From Artemia franciscana (Eukaryota > Arthropoda > Branchiopoda > Anostraca > Artemiidae): a DNA stretch of 64,000 nucleotides. The stretch covers positions 122,001 through 186,000 of the forward strand of contig NC_088868.1 in the NCBI RefSeq assembly GCF_032884065.1, read 5' to 3'. The translations under genes were made by a program, and so were the position numbers. Below, piece after piece: positions 1-10,000 of the stretch. The notes under the pieces were generated by a model that ran no database searches, was not told where the DNA came from, and saw only the letters and a list, made by a program, of their open reading frames with translations. Each line of letters starts with the position of its first letter. The first letter of the stretch is position 1.

Positions 1-948
1 GAAGAGAAATTCAATGAAAAGAACGCAGGATTTTCTAGCATTACTATTAAAAAAAATGAAAATATAAACATGAAAAAGTTTTTTCAATTGAAAGTAAGGA
101 GAAGCATTAAAACTTAAAACGAACAGAGATTATTACGCATATGAGGGGTTCTAAAAATACTTTAGCATAAAGAGCGAGGTATTTAGGAGGAGATAAATAC
201 TTCGTTCTTTATGCTAAAAATTTTTTTAGGTAATTTCAACTATTTATTCTACGGCCTTTCTGATTCAGGGGTCATTCTTAAAGAATTGGGACAAAACAAG
301 ATTTAGTTTGAAGAGCGAGGTATTAACGAGGGGACCAACCCCCTCATATATATAATCAAAAATATAAGAATATAAAAGTTTGTTACGTAAGTTAGTTCTT
401 AAGTTACGTATATTTTTTACTAATAAAAACGTTCGTTAAAAATTAAAATATATAGTTGCCTTTTTAAGTAACCGAAAAATTGGAGGGCAACTAGGCCTCC
501 TTCCCCACCCCTTATTTCTCAAAATCGTCTCATCAAAACTAAGAGAAAGCCATTTAGCCAAAAAAAGAATTAATATGCAAATTTCATTTTAATAATTTAT
601 GTACGGAGAGCCAAAATCAGACATGCATTAATTCAAAAACTTTCAGAAGTTAAATAAAAAAAAACAAGTTTTTTGAAATGAAAGGAGCGACATTAAAACT
701 TAAAACAAACAGAAATTACTCCGTATAGGAAAGGGGCTTTTCCTCCTCGACACACCACTCCTTGCTGCTAAAGTTTGATTCTTTCTCGCAACTCTACTTT
801 TTAAAACAATAAAAAACTTTAGCGTAAAGAGCGGGGTGTCGAGGAGGAAAAGCCCATTTCATATACGGAGTAATTTCTGTTCGTTGTAAGTTTTAATGTC
901 GCTCCTTACTTTCATTTCAAAAAACTCGTTGTTTTTTTTATTTTAACT
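1..948 (+). repeat. DR-A dispersed repeat, copy 1, ending in a foldback
   Basis: This non-coding repeat recurs with 80-95% similarity by eye at 5.5-7.1, 8.6-9.3, 14.6, 15.9-18.2, 31.2-31.8, 41.0/44.1 and 61.4-62.1 kb, on both strands. Recurring landmarks are GTAAGGAGCGACATTAAAAC, CTCATATACGTAATAA and a block reading GGAGGGCAACTAGGCC. Positions 648-948 form a long inverted repeat: the left arm starts TTAAATAAAAAAAAACAAG, the right arm is its reverse complement, and the loop is AT-rich. No ORF in it looks like protein. The family cannot be placed in a known superfamily from this window. Confidence 0.8.
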
Positions 949-1363
949 AATAAAGAGTTGTTTATTAAGTTGATACTTTATTAATTAATACAGTATCTGG
1001 CAGAGAGGCCGGCTTGTTATGCACGAATAAAAAAATTAAATATTACGCAAAAAACAATTGTAATTTTAGTACGTACAAGTGGGAAAATCCTTGCATTTAT
1101 ACAATGAAGCGAAACCAGGAGGGGCAATGGGAAGTTTCAAACAAAGGGATCCCGCCATTAACAAAATGTTTTAAGTGTAGTCCAGGAGAATTTGGGAAAA
1201 TTTAGATATAAAAAGACTTTGCAAATTTTGCAAATTTCAAGATGACCTGTTTAACCGAAGTGGTCAGATCAATCCCAAAATATATATCTGCAGGAATGAC
1301 CTCATAAGTGCATCCCCAGACGCAAGGGCACCCAACTATGCTAATGACCAATATAAGTAGAGT
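949..1363 (+). other. Unassigned stretch with short coding-like frames
   Basis: A 63-codon open frame at 1014-1205 contains CFKCSPGEFG, and an overlapping frame (about 1175-1357) reads LCKFC then NPKIYICRND before a TAG. The cysteine pairs and balanced composition hint at a decayed coding fragment, perhaps of an older element into which the hAT at 1372 inserted. No family is recognised and the two frames are not collinear without a frameshift. Confidence 0.2.
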
Positions 1364-2271
1364 CTTCACATCAGTGGCGCCATTTGGGGGGGGGGGGGCA
1401 GGGGGGCCATGGCCCCCCCTGATTTCTGGAGGGGCCCAATTTCAACCACGTAATTCTTTGTTTATTCGTCCTTGTTCTACTTTTTTCTCTTTTTTTTACC
1501 GTATTTCTACTGTGAATTATTACTAAATAGCAAATTCAAGATACTCGACGATTATTGCATTTCAAGAAAGTATCTTGTTTTTGCCGTTCTCCCTAATTAA
1601 TTTATGGTCACCCTTTTGGCAGGGGTTTTTATGGACTCAGATTTTATGGACTCAGATTTACTTCTTGTGATCGCGACATACTTCGATCAGGCGGGAATCG
1701 ATACTATGCAGCTGAAGTGTCAAGCTTTAATAGCTCGTGCATTTGTGTCGCAGCTTCCACAGAAACCGGCAAACGCTTTAGATGTCTTCGAACGCCTCGG
1801 AGGATTGAAAGAAGCTTATTCTGAGCTTCTTAAGGTCGTCAGGGTAGTCCTCACACTCCCGCTCACAACGTGCTCAAATGAACGTTTTTTCTCTGTGTTG
1901 ACGTTTGTGAAGGACTACCTCCGGACAACGATGGAAAACGAGCGACTTTCGCATTTGCTGCTTATATTCTCTGAGAAAGCTGCAGTGAAGGAGCTCAATT
2001 TTGAGAAGCTTGTCGACGACTTCGCAAAAATGAAGCAAAGGAGATATCCATTGCTGAAGTAACTGTACGTAAGTTTCTGATTTATACAGTAAATGTTCTA
2101 TTTTGGTACTGTTTTTGGTCCCTAAATAAGCTGCAAAATGCGAACCCCAAAGGTAGTACGGTACCTAAAGGCATGTTCGAAAATTTTAAAATTTTTAAGG
2201 CTGGATGGGGGCCCAAAATCGATTTTTGGCCCCCCCCTAAGGTTTTCTGAAATGGCGCCACTGCTTCACAT
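1364..2271 (+). mobile_element. hAT transposon, internally deleted, with 8-bp target duplication
   Basis: The element proper is 1372-2263. It starts CAGTGGCGCCATTT and ends with the exact reverse complement AAATGGCGCCACTG, a 14-bp terminal inverted repeat. It is flanked on both sides by CTTCACAT (1364-1371 and 2264-2271), a perfect 8-bp target-site duplication as expected of hAT transposons. Sub-terminal regions are G-rich on the left and C-rich on the right and can pair further. The inside carries only the end of a transposase gene, so it is a non-autonomous deletion derivative at 892 bp. The perfect duplication suggests a fairly recent insertion. Confidence 0.92.
1604..2062 (+). pseudogene. 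hAT transposase C-terminal (dimerisation) remnant
   Basis: The 152-codon ATG-initiated frame ends at TAA. Its second half matches the hAT C-terminal dimerisation region: a PLTTCSNERFFSVLTFVK block followed by DYLRTTMENERLSHLLLI, the arrangement seen in ZMYM1/TTF-type hAT transposases. This region contributes the insertion domain and the last catalytic acidic residue (E of SNERFFS). The BED zinc finger and the RNase-H-fold residues upstream are absent because the transposon is only 892 bp. Base composition is visibly richer in GC than the surroundings. It has an intact stop and no internal stops, so a short protein could be made, but it could not be a transposase by itself. Confidence 0.85.
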
Positions 2272-2289
2272 GAGCATCTTAGTAGAAAT

Positions 2290-2863
2290 TTTGATAGCGA
2301 TTTTGACTCATGATTGTTAAGGGATTATTTAGAGAATGGTCTTAAATTGGCTAAATATTGAGCACTAAAAATCACCAGAATCTTATCATGTATTTCCTAA
2401 GACAGAACACATTGAACTAAGAATAAATGTGAAACCAAGAACAAGGGACAAACATACAGACAACTTCATATTCTAAACAAGACCTTCATGGGACGCCCAA
2501 ATTTTCAAATTAAAGATTTATTGGGAAAGAGAAAAGGAGATTAATTTTACATTTTATTGTAAGTTATACTTTGATAATGAATAGATTTAGGTTGGTGATA
2601 TTGTGAGTTGTTAATATATTTTTTAATAGCAATAATAACAATATTATCCTCATTTTATGCGTGAATAGTGTGCTATTTTATTGTGTTATTAAGATATTAT
2701 GTGTCTTATTACGTTTGTTTTTGTTATTGTTACCATTATCGCTGTTTTATTAGTATATTAAAGTATTTTTATTGTCATGTAGCCTATGTTTTGCTATGTC
2801 CTTAATCGTTGTTTTTCCCTTGGCTCAAAGAGGCTTTCACAGCAATAAATATCTATCTACCGA
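2290..2863 (+). mobile_element. LINE 3-prime fragment with ATCT microsatellite tail
   Basis: The segment ends in AGCAATAAATATCTATCTACC (about 2841-2861), a poly-A-signal-like AATAAA running into a short ATCT repeat. That is how many CR1/RTE-type LINE tails look, and the AT-rich stretch before it resembles a 3-prime UTR. Upstream text (2400-2530) may be the decayed end of an ORF, but no RT motif is visible. The hAT at 1372-2263 may have inserted into this older element. Confidence 0.4.
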
Positions 2864-2979
2864 TACATAATTATATAGGCCATTTTCGCGAGTGATTTAT
2901 ACCTTAAGAGAATAATAGAAAGGAAAAGAATTTGGCCCCAATGTGAAATAAAAAAAAGTAATAAGTAGTATCTCTATTT

Positions 2980-3228
2980 CTCTAGGCCAGTGGTTCTCAA
3001 TCTGTGGTACGCGTTGCCTACCCCTTGGAGGTACACAAAAAATTTTTGGCGGTACGCGGCCATCCAACAAAAAAAAATAAAAGAATCCTTTAACTCTAGG
3101 ACTGGCAATTTATTTACATTTTAGCAACAGCTTAATTAGTACCGGTAACTGAGAAGGGGTACCTAAAATGTTTTTCGGGTAAATAGGGGTACAATGTCTA
3201 AATAAGTTTGAGAACCACTGCTCTAGGA
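2980..3228. mobile_element. hAT-type MITE (233 bp)
   Basis: Element 2988-3220 begins CAGTGGTTCTCAA and ends TTGAGAACCACTG, perfect 13-bp inverted termini of the common hAT MITE kind. It is flanked by CTCTAGGC (2980-2987) and CTCTAGGA (3221-3228), an 8-bp target duplication with one mismatch. GGTACGCG and GGGGTACC-like blocks are repeated inside. It encodes nothing. Confidence 0.85.
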
Positions 3229-3476
3229 AATAGGTCTGTACCTTTCTTTTCTGCCTTTGGTATTTTATTTGATACTTAAAATACTTCTTCAAGAAGAGTG
3301 GAGCTATTACCCCCCCCCATCAGTATAGGCCTATCCAAATTGCCCACTAAGATGTCCAAATCAGTATAAACTAGTGACCCCCCAACCCCAATTGATCTGA
3401 ATTAAACATGGACAAAAATTTTCATCTTCATTTACAGTAGAAATATTGTTTATCTAGACCTATTGGACCAGATAAT

Positions 3477-3836
3477 GATACTTGTGTATTATATGGCACA
3501 CACTCGAGAAGTGAAGTCAGGTGATATGATGAGATATGATATGAGGTGATATAATGAGAAATGATGAAACACAATAGTTTAATAACAAATTTATGAAGAC
3601 TACAACAAAAAATTATGGTAGGGGGGTCTGCAGAGAACGCATTATATTAAATACCTAACCTAGCCCAATCAAAATACGATTTCTATATATAAAATATTTA
3701 ATAAAAATACACCTACAATGTAGATTTCAACTGAGGCTAAGCTAATTTTCCTCTCACACTGACAGGCATAAACCGGTTATTGTCTGATTTGAGGATCCGA
3801 ATTCTCGAGTGTGTACCATATAATACGCAAAGTACC
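3477..3836. mobile_element. TIR element (about 360 bp), MITE family 2
   Basis: The left end GTATTATATGGCACACACTCGAGAA and the right end TTCTCGAGTGTGTACCATATAATAC are inverted repeats of about 25-30 bp, extending outward to GATACTT / AGTACC. A related pair of ends bounds 10,001-10,410. Target duplications are unclear (perhaps ATAAT). The interior carries short GATATGA/GATATAATGAG repeats near 3520-3560. No protein is encoded. Confidence 0.55.
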
Positions 3837-3861
3837 AATAATATATTAGGTTTACACAGGT

Positions 3862-4045
3862 GCGGATCTACAGCAAAATCTTAGGGGGGAGGCTAATGTG
3901 ACAAGGGTGTCAATAACCAAAATCTTAGTGTGGGTCAATGCGACAAGGGGCGGATCTAGAGCAAAATCTGGGGGGGCTAGTGAGACAAGGGTGCCAATAA
4001 GCAAAATCTTAGGGTGGGTCAATATGACAAGGTGCCAATAATTGA
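3862..4045 (+). repeat. Two-copy 88-bp tandem repeat
   Basis: GCGGATCTA followed by AGCAAAATCT occurs at 3862 and 3950, and each unit contains a second AAAATCTTAG...GGGTCAAT half-unit, so the segment is a tandem duplication of about 88 bp with 44-bp internal similarity. It is non-coding. Confidence 0.7.
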
Positions 4046-4954
4046 CAAATTGACAAATTTATTTTAAAAAGAGATTGAAAAACGGAAAAAAAAAACAAGG
4101 AATGTGAGCGCCAGAAAAAATGAGATCTGTCACTGGTCTTACAGCTTAATGATCGATCAGCAATTACTATCGGCAACACCTTTGAAAGTTGGGATCCAAA
4201 TGCGCAAAATCCTCACGATATCATCGTTATTTTTTCATAATTTTGCCCTCTCCCCGAATCGAGATACATCTGAATGAGATACAGAGCAGGTAAAGAAAAA
4301 CAATATTGAGTCTGAAAAAAAATCGGACACAATAAAAAAGAATCGAAAAATAGGCCCCATGCAAAGAAAAGTGAAATAGGCTCATATAAATGTCAGAATT
4401 TATTGGCCAAGAAGCTCTTCATGTCCTTTTCCCCTCCTTATCAAACAAGTTATCATTTACCCTATATTTTAAGGGTTCGTTCAATTTGTCTTTTTCTTGT
4501 AAATTGCAAGCCTACACTCAAATTAAATATTTATTAATTAAAAGTAACACAGTCAAGAATTACGCTTAGGTTAGATCTCAGAAAACCGGTTTCATAGCCA
4601 CAAAAACAAATCACGGGCGACAGAATGAATTGGACTTGTATAATTTGGACTATATATTTGCACATTAGGGGGATGGGGTGGGGGTTAGGTTATGGGCACT
4701 GTCCAAATACTTCACGCCCACCCTCTTCAGGTTAGGTCCTGCATACGAGCCAGACTTCTTTTGACAAATCCTTTCAAGCCGAGGCTATTAATTTTACATA
4801 AGTTACTACAAAATATTACCTTGTGTTTTATCACTATCACCGGTATTTCCCTATAATTCACAAATTCAGTCAGTCCTCGCGACAACTCCCTTACTATGTA
4901 TCTCGCTGAGATACAAGGCAACGTTAGTTAAAGAAAAAAGAAAACAACTCGAAT

Positions 4955-4985
<31 letters not shown>

Positions 4986-5342
4986 TCTGATTTTTATGTA
5001 ATTGCTTCAAAATTTTACCTTTCGTTTTATATTTATCCCCAAAATATTACTGCTGGTACAATTGAATTACACTACAGCACTGATGCTTATCAGTAATTAA
5101 ATATTAAAATATACCGTTTACCAAGTAAATAAAATTGCGGTTAACAAAACCAAGGTCCAGCGGGGTTTCTAATAAAAACGTCACCTTTATTTTATTGTAA
5201 TTAGCTACTAGCAGTTTTGGCAATTTGGTATTGCGGATTTTAAAAAATGACAGTATTTTCTCTGAAATGCAATGTTTAAAAGCTTCTTAACTGCACATAA
5301 TTATTCCGACTATAAACTGTTCTTGAATTCAAATTTAGCTCC
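4046..5342. other. No gene seen; A-tract and single-copy-looking DNA
   Basis: A run of about 24 A lies near 4961-4984. Positions 4655-4735 carry a TATTTGCACATTAGGGGG arm also found at 7218, 10,108 and 25,050 (reverse), a MITE remnant. No open frame resembles a protein. Confidence 0.5.
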
Positions 5343-5520
5343 AGGTTACAAAATGTTTACGATTGCAATCTTTGAAGAATTCTTGGTACTTATCGGTTAT
5401 ACAATAAACACTATAAAATTTCGACACAAGAAACTGGTCGAGTAACTTCTTTACACTGTTGATCATTTGGATAGCAAAGATCAGATGGGATAATAACCGG
5501 TTAGTTTGTCTGCGTTCTGG
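5343..5520 (+). repeat. Dispersed repeat shared with 24,484-24,615
   Basis: The block from TACTTATCGGTTATACAATA through GGATAGCAAAGATCAGATGG recurs at about 24,495-24,615 with roughly 90% identity by eye, in the same orientation. It is non-coding in both copies. The two copies are 19 kb apart in otherwise unlike surroundings, so they are most simply two copies of a short mobile repeat. Confidence 0.65.
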
Positions 5521-5542
5521 GTAGGCTACGTAATTCTAAGTT

Positions 5543-7140
5543 GTAATTAAATAAAAAAAAGTTTTTAACTGGAAGTAAGGAGCGACATTAAAACTTAAAA
5601 CGAACAGAAATTATTACATATATGAAAGGGGTTGTCCCCTCTTCAACGCCTCGATCTTTATGCTAAAGTTTGACTCTTTCTCACAACTCTACTTTTTAAA
5701 CAAATAAAAAACTTTAGTGTAAAGAACTTAAAACTTGGCGTTTTAAGTTTTAATGTCGCTCCTTACTTGCAGTTAAAAAACTTGTTTTTTTTATTTATTT
5801 GGTTTCTGAAAGCTTTTTAATTAATGCATGTTTCGATTTTGGCTCAGAGCATATGAATAATTAAAACAAAATTTTAAATTAATTTTTTTGGCTAAATGGC
5901 TTTTTCATTGTTTTGCTCGGACGATTTTGATAAAAAGGGGGTGGGGGAGGAGGCCTAGTTGCACTACAATTTTTGGTTACTTAAAAAGGGAACTAGAACT
6001 TTCTGTTCTTTTACGAACGTTTTTATTAGTAACAAATATACGTAACTTAAGAATTAACTTACGTAACGAAATTTTACATTTGTATATTTTTATTACGTAT
6101 ATGAGGGGGTTCTCTCCCTCGTCAATACTTCGCTCTTTATACTAAAGCTTCAATTTGGTCCCAATTCTTTAAGAATAACCCCTGAATCACAAAGGCGGTA
6201 GAATAAATCGTTGAAATTACTAAAAATACTTTAGCGTGAAGAGTGAGGTATTGTGGAGGAGACGAACCCCCTTATATATGTAATATTTTTTCTGTTTGTC
6301 TTAGGATCTAATGCTGTTCCTTACTTCTACTTGAAAAATCTTTTTTTTTTATTCATTTTTTTCATTTTTTTTTAATAATGCTAGAAAATCTTTCGGCCCC
6401 TTCATGGAAATTTTCTTTCCTCACGATAAATTCCTCCATGGAAAGATCCTCCCACATAACCCTCTCCCTCTGACCCCCCCCCCTTTAACACATCCCAATA
6501 ACCATTACTATATGGAAACAATGGTAATTTGCAGCCCCTCCCCCGGGGACTGTGGGGGATTAAGTCGTCCTGAAAGACAAAATTGTTAGGTTTTCCGACT
6601 ATGTTGAACAAAATGGCTATCTCAAAATTTTTATCCAGGGACTTGGGGAAAAATGAGCGTGGTAGGGGGCCTAGGTGCCCTCCAATTTTTGGTCACTTTA
6701 AGAGGGCACTAAAACTTTCATTTCCGCTAGAATGAGTCCTCTTACGATATTCTAGGACCACTGGGTTGATACGATCACCCCTGGGGAAAAGAAAAAAAAA
6801 CAAATAAACACGCATCCATGATCTGTCTTCTGGGAAAGAATACAAAATTCCACATTTTTGTAGATAGGAGCTTGAAACTTTTACAGAAGGGTTCTCTGAT
6901 ACGCTGAATCTGATGGTATGATTTTCGTTGAGATTGTTTGACTTTTAGGGGGTGCTTCCTCCTGTTTTGATGGGTAAAACTAAACTTGATGAAACTTATA
7001 TATTTAGAACCAGCGTTTAGAATCATGCGATTCTTTGATGTTACTATTGGTATCAAAATACATTTTTTTGGAGTTCCGGTTACTATTGAGCCGGGTCGCT
7101 CCTTACTACAGTTCGTTACCACGAATCGTTTGATTTTACA
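5543..7140 (-). repeat. DR-A dispersed repeat, copy 2 (reverse), foldback plus body
   Basis: The foldback at about 5543-5805 starts AATTAAATAAAAAAAAG and ends CTTGTTTTTTTTATTTATT. The right arm has lost about 80 bp compared with the copy at 9018, so the palindrome is asymmetric. The body follows in reverse orientation: GCCTAGTTGC near 5955, CGTATATGAGGGGGTTC near 6097, then the distal part with GGGTTGATACGATCACC (6761) and ending near GTTCGTTACCACGAA (7111). Open frames inside, such as 6775-7122 on the minus strand, run through this repeat and are not genes. Confidence 0.8.
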
Positions 7141-7200
7141 ATTTTCCTAATAAAGTTTTATATTTTTATAATATTTTGCTTTATTTCATTATCTTTATCA

Positions 7201-7355
7201 AAAGTTTGTGCTATGTATTTGCACATTAGGAGGGGGAGCGGAGGTAAAGCATAGCATATATTAAATACAGCAATAGTTATTTTACACATTTAATATATGC
7301 TATGCTTTACCCCCCCCCCCCCCACGTAATGTGCAAATATATAGCCCAAATTTGT
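7201..7355. mobile_element. Short foldback MITE
   Basis: Arms TATTTGCACATTA (7217-7229) and TAATGTGCAAATATA (7328-7342) are inverted, and inside them GTAAAGCATAGCATATATTAAAT pairs with ATTTAATATATGCTATGCTTTAC (about 7244-7314), leaving a loop of roughly 25 nt. Related ends occur at 4640-4735, 10,090-10,275 and 25,010-25,085, so this is a family. No coding capacity. Confidence 0.7.
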
Positions 7356-7766
7356 TTCTAAACTATTATATATTCATCATATTTTGTTTCATTTCATTAG
7401 CATTAATCGAACTTCACTTCCCGAGGGTCTATAATATGAAAATAGCGACGAAGACCACACTGCCTTTCCATAGCAAACAAATACAAAATAGAAACGATAG
7501 GGAAAATCTTTTTAAGACAGTGGAAATCAGTTCTGTGAATATTTCGGCCCTATGTCCAAGGGCCGTCTTCAGCATAATACGAGAATAAAATAATTAACCT
7601 TAGAATAAAAAGACATTCTTGTAAAACTGAAGAAGATATTTCACAATATGAGGCTATCGATAAGCCCTCAAATATTGTCTATCTTCTGTATATCCCAAAG
7701 ATCACAACAAAATAAAAAAATATTTGCACAAAAAATAATCTGTACGTAGTTTTTACTAACAATTTT

Positions 7767-8279
7767 AAAATAATTAATTTCTTAAATTCTGGTAAAGATA
7801 AGACCCCAGTTACTCGCCAAAGAGGGGTCTATCAAATACCCTGTGATTGTGGAAATTACTATGTCGGCAGGACCCATCAGAATCTTGAAAAACGGTTACA
7901 CCAGCATAAAAAAGACATAGACAAGGCCTTAATTTCAAATAGTTCCAACAACTCCTTTGTTACTACTTTAGGTTGGCATATATTTAATAATCCGTCCCAC
8001 ACGATACTTTTTGAAAAATCTTCACTCATCAGTAATGATTTGGGGATAAAACAGGTGGTTCGAGAATCAATCGAAATTAATCTCAAAATTAATAATAATA
8101 CTTCTTTGAACAGGGACTTAGGGGAATACTCACTAAATTCTTTATACTCAAATTTAATTAAAAACGATCTAACAAAATATTTTACTAAACCGATTTATAA
8201 TAGTACTGAACCAGCTACGAAAAAGCCTTTGAGACAGGCTGCTAAAAAAGCAAGGTTGGCTCTGAGAAATTGCATTTAA
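7767..8279 (+). pseudogene. PLE GIY-YIG endonuclease domain, 5-prime-truncated
   Basis: An uninterrupted frame of about 170 codons ends at TAA. It reads NFLNSGKD then GVYQIPCDCGNYYVGRTHQN, the GIY-YIG nuclease signature with two tyrosines, the CxC of PLEs and the downstream arginine; it continues to a conserved SSLISNDLGIKQ segment. In PLEs this nuclease, at the C-terminus of the reverse transcriptase, nicks target DNA for primed reverse transcription. It is collinear with the C-terminus of the PLE at 26,583-28,868 (FLNSGKD, GVYKIPCSCGKFYIGRT) but diverged, so the two are different lineages. The RT is absent upstream: only about 180 bp separate the fragment from the left arm, so the copy is dead. 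There are no stops inside the remaining frame. Confidence 0.88.
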
Positions 8280-8479
8280 TCACTTTGTTCTCTTTAGTTT
8301 GAATGAGTTTATATTCTCACTTCATTCTTTTTGTCAGTCCTGGTTGAACTTCGTTGAAGTAAGGATGCTAGGGCTGTTTTTAAAAAAAGTTTTTAAATAA
8401 CATTATTTAGTTTTAATTCTCACAATTTAATGTAAGTTTATTTATATATACATATTTTCTCTCTTGTTCTCGTATTGTG

Positions 8480-8512
8480 CTGAAGACGGCCCTTGGACAT
8501 AGGGCCGAAATA
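8480..8512 (+). ncRNA. Hammerhead-like hairpin in PLE arm
   Basis: CTGAAGA (8480-8486) is followed by one C, a perfect 6-bp stem GGCCCT/AGGGCC (8488-8493 with 8501-8506, 7-nt loop) and GAAA (8507-8510). This is the CUGANGA - stem II - GAAA core order of hammerhead ribozymes, which are known in PLE terminal repeats. The extra C before stem II and an unclear stem III/I mean activity is not assured. The copy at 26,392-26,421 supports it. Confidence 0.55.
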
Positions 8513-8556
8513 TTCACAGAACTGATTTCCACTGTCTTAAAAAGATTTTCCCTATT

Positions 8557-9318
8557 GACCGATAAGTACCGAACCCTTCTTTCTCATTGTATTTTTAGTA
8601 ATTTCAACTATTCATTCTACGGCCTTTCTGATTCAGGGGTCATTCTTAAAGAATTGGGACAAAACTTGCGATTTAGTGTAAAGAACGAGGTATTAACGAG
8701 GGTACAAACCCTCTCATATACATAATAAAAATTAAAGAATATAAAAGTTTGTTACGTAAGATAATTCTTAAGTTACGTATATTTTTTACTAATAGAAAAA
8801 TTCGTTAAAAATAAAAATTTATAGTTGCCTTTTTATGTAACCGAAAAATTGCATGGCAACTAGGCCTCCTTTCCCATCCCTTATTTCTCAAAATCGTCTG
8901 ATCAAAACTAAGAGAAAGCCATTTAGCCAAAAAAGGAATTAATATGCAAATTTCATTTTAATAATTTATGTGTGGAGAGCCAAAATCAAACATGCATTAA
9001 TTCAAAAACGTTCAGAAATTACATAAAAAAAAACTAGTTTTTTTAACTGAAAGTAAGGAGCGACATTAAAACTTAAAACGAACAGAAATTACTCCGTATA
9101 TGAAATGGGTTGTCCCCTCCGCAATCCCTCGCTCTTTACGCTAAAGTTTGACTCTTTGCCACAATTCTGCTTTTTAATACAATTAAAAGCTTTAGCGTAA
9201 AGAGCGAGGGATTGCGGAGGGGACAACCCATTTCATATACGGAGTAATTTCTGTTCGTTTTAAGTTTTAATGTCGCTCCTTACTTTCAGTTAAAAAAACT
9301 AGTTTTTTTTTATGTAAT
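8557..9318 (+). repeat. DR-A dispersed repeat, copy 3, with near-perfect 301-bp palindrome
   Basis: The body matches copy 1 base for base over long stretches (TTTCTGATTCAGGGGTCATT, GGCAACTAGGCCTCC). The end, 9018-9318, is an almost perfect palindrome: arms of about 130 bp run from ATTACATAAAAAAAAACTAG to its reverse complement and contain CCGTATATGAAATGGGTTGT and its partner. The loop is about 40 nt. Transcribed from either strand it would give a long hairpin RNA. Confidence 0.85.
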
Positions 9319-10000
9319 CAAATTATAAGCTGACTTCCAGATTGGGTCAATGGTGTGAAAGATCTGTGGCCAAAGCTCAGCCAGAGTCAACCCACCTCGA
9401 CTTTTACGAATTTTTATGCATAAAAAAAGATCAGACGTTGTAAAAAAAAGGATCAAGGGTTGTTGGTGATACTGGTATTTAGGTTTACTTATGATATTAT
9501 AAAATGTATCCTGGTTGATTTTATTCAGAAACTCAAAAAAACTTGACTGTAAATTAAACTTACTACAAGATAGACTAATTAAATAGTAATAATTAGAAAA
9601 TTAACCAATTGAATAAATAGATTAGGACTTAAATGAAACTATTAATTCAAGCTAAAATAGAGAAACGAATCATAAAAGAAAAATAAAAAACATACACATT
9701 TTTTGTATGTTATATTTGTTTGTATGTATTTTTTCTTTTTGAAAAATCAAAAAGAAAAATAAGTTCATACATTGTCCAAGGACTTACTGCAAACAGAAGA
9801 TGAGCTACTGACCTCCCAACCCCCAAACCTATTATAGGTTATTGCGTAATCCGAAACGCAAGTCAAGCTTATACTCTTTATTTTGATCATGGAGTACCCA
9901 AAATCTTCTCAATCGAAGACGAAATATAACTGGGGTTTCTTCTGAAATTCTGCGTAACTAATTTTTAGGCTAGATCAAATAGTAAGGGGATGTGGGTACT
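9319..10000. other. No gene seen
   Basis: AT-rich DNA with short direct repeats (for example GTATGTT/TGTATGTATT near 9700-9730). No frame resembles a protein and no element ends are recognised. Confidence 0.5.

Larger units (their letters stand above)
7490..8560 (+). mobile_element. Penelope-like element fragment with inverted LTR-like arms
   Basis: An arm of about 87 bp at 7500-7586 is the near-exact reverse complement of 8470-8556. It contains GGGCCGTCTTCAGCA in the left copy and TGCTGAAGACGGCCC in the right. Between the arms lies the C-terminal part of a PLE ORF encoding a GIY-YIG domain. PLEs are known for LTR-like repeats that can be direct or inverted and for 5-prime truncation; here the whole RT domain is missing. 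The right arm, downstream of the ORF in sense orientation, carries a hammerhead-like hairpin. Confidence 0.85.

Noticed and set aside
6775-7122. 115-codon minus-strand frame
   Set aside because: It lies wholly within the DR-A repeat and is broken in the other copies (for example 16.8 and 61.6 kb).
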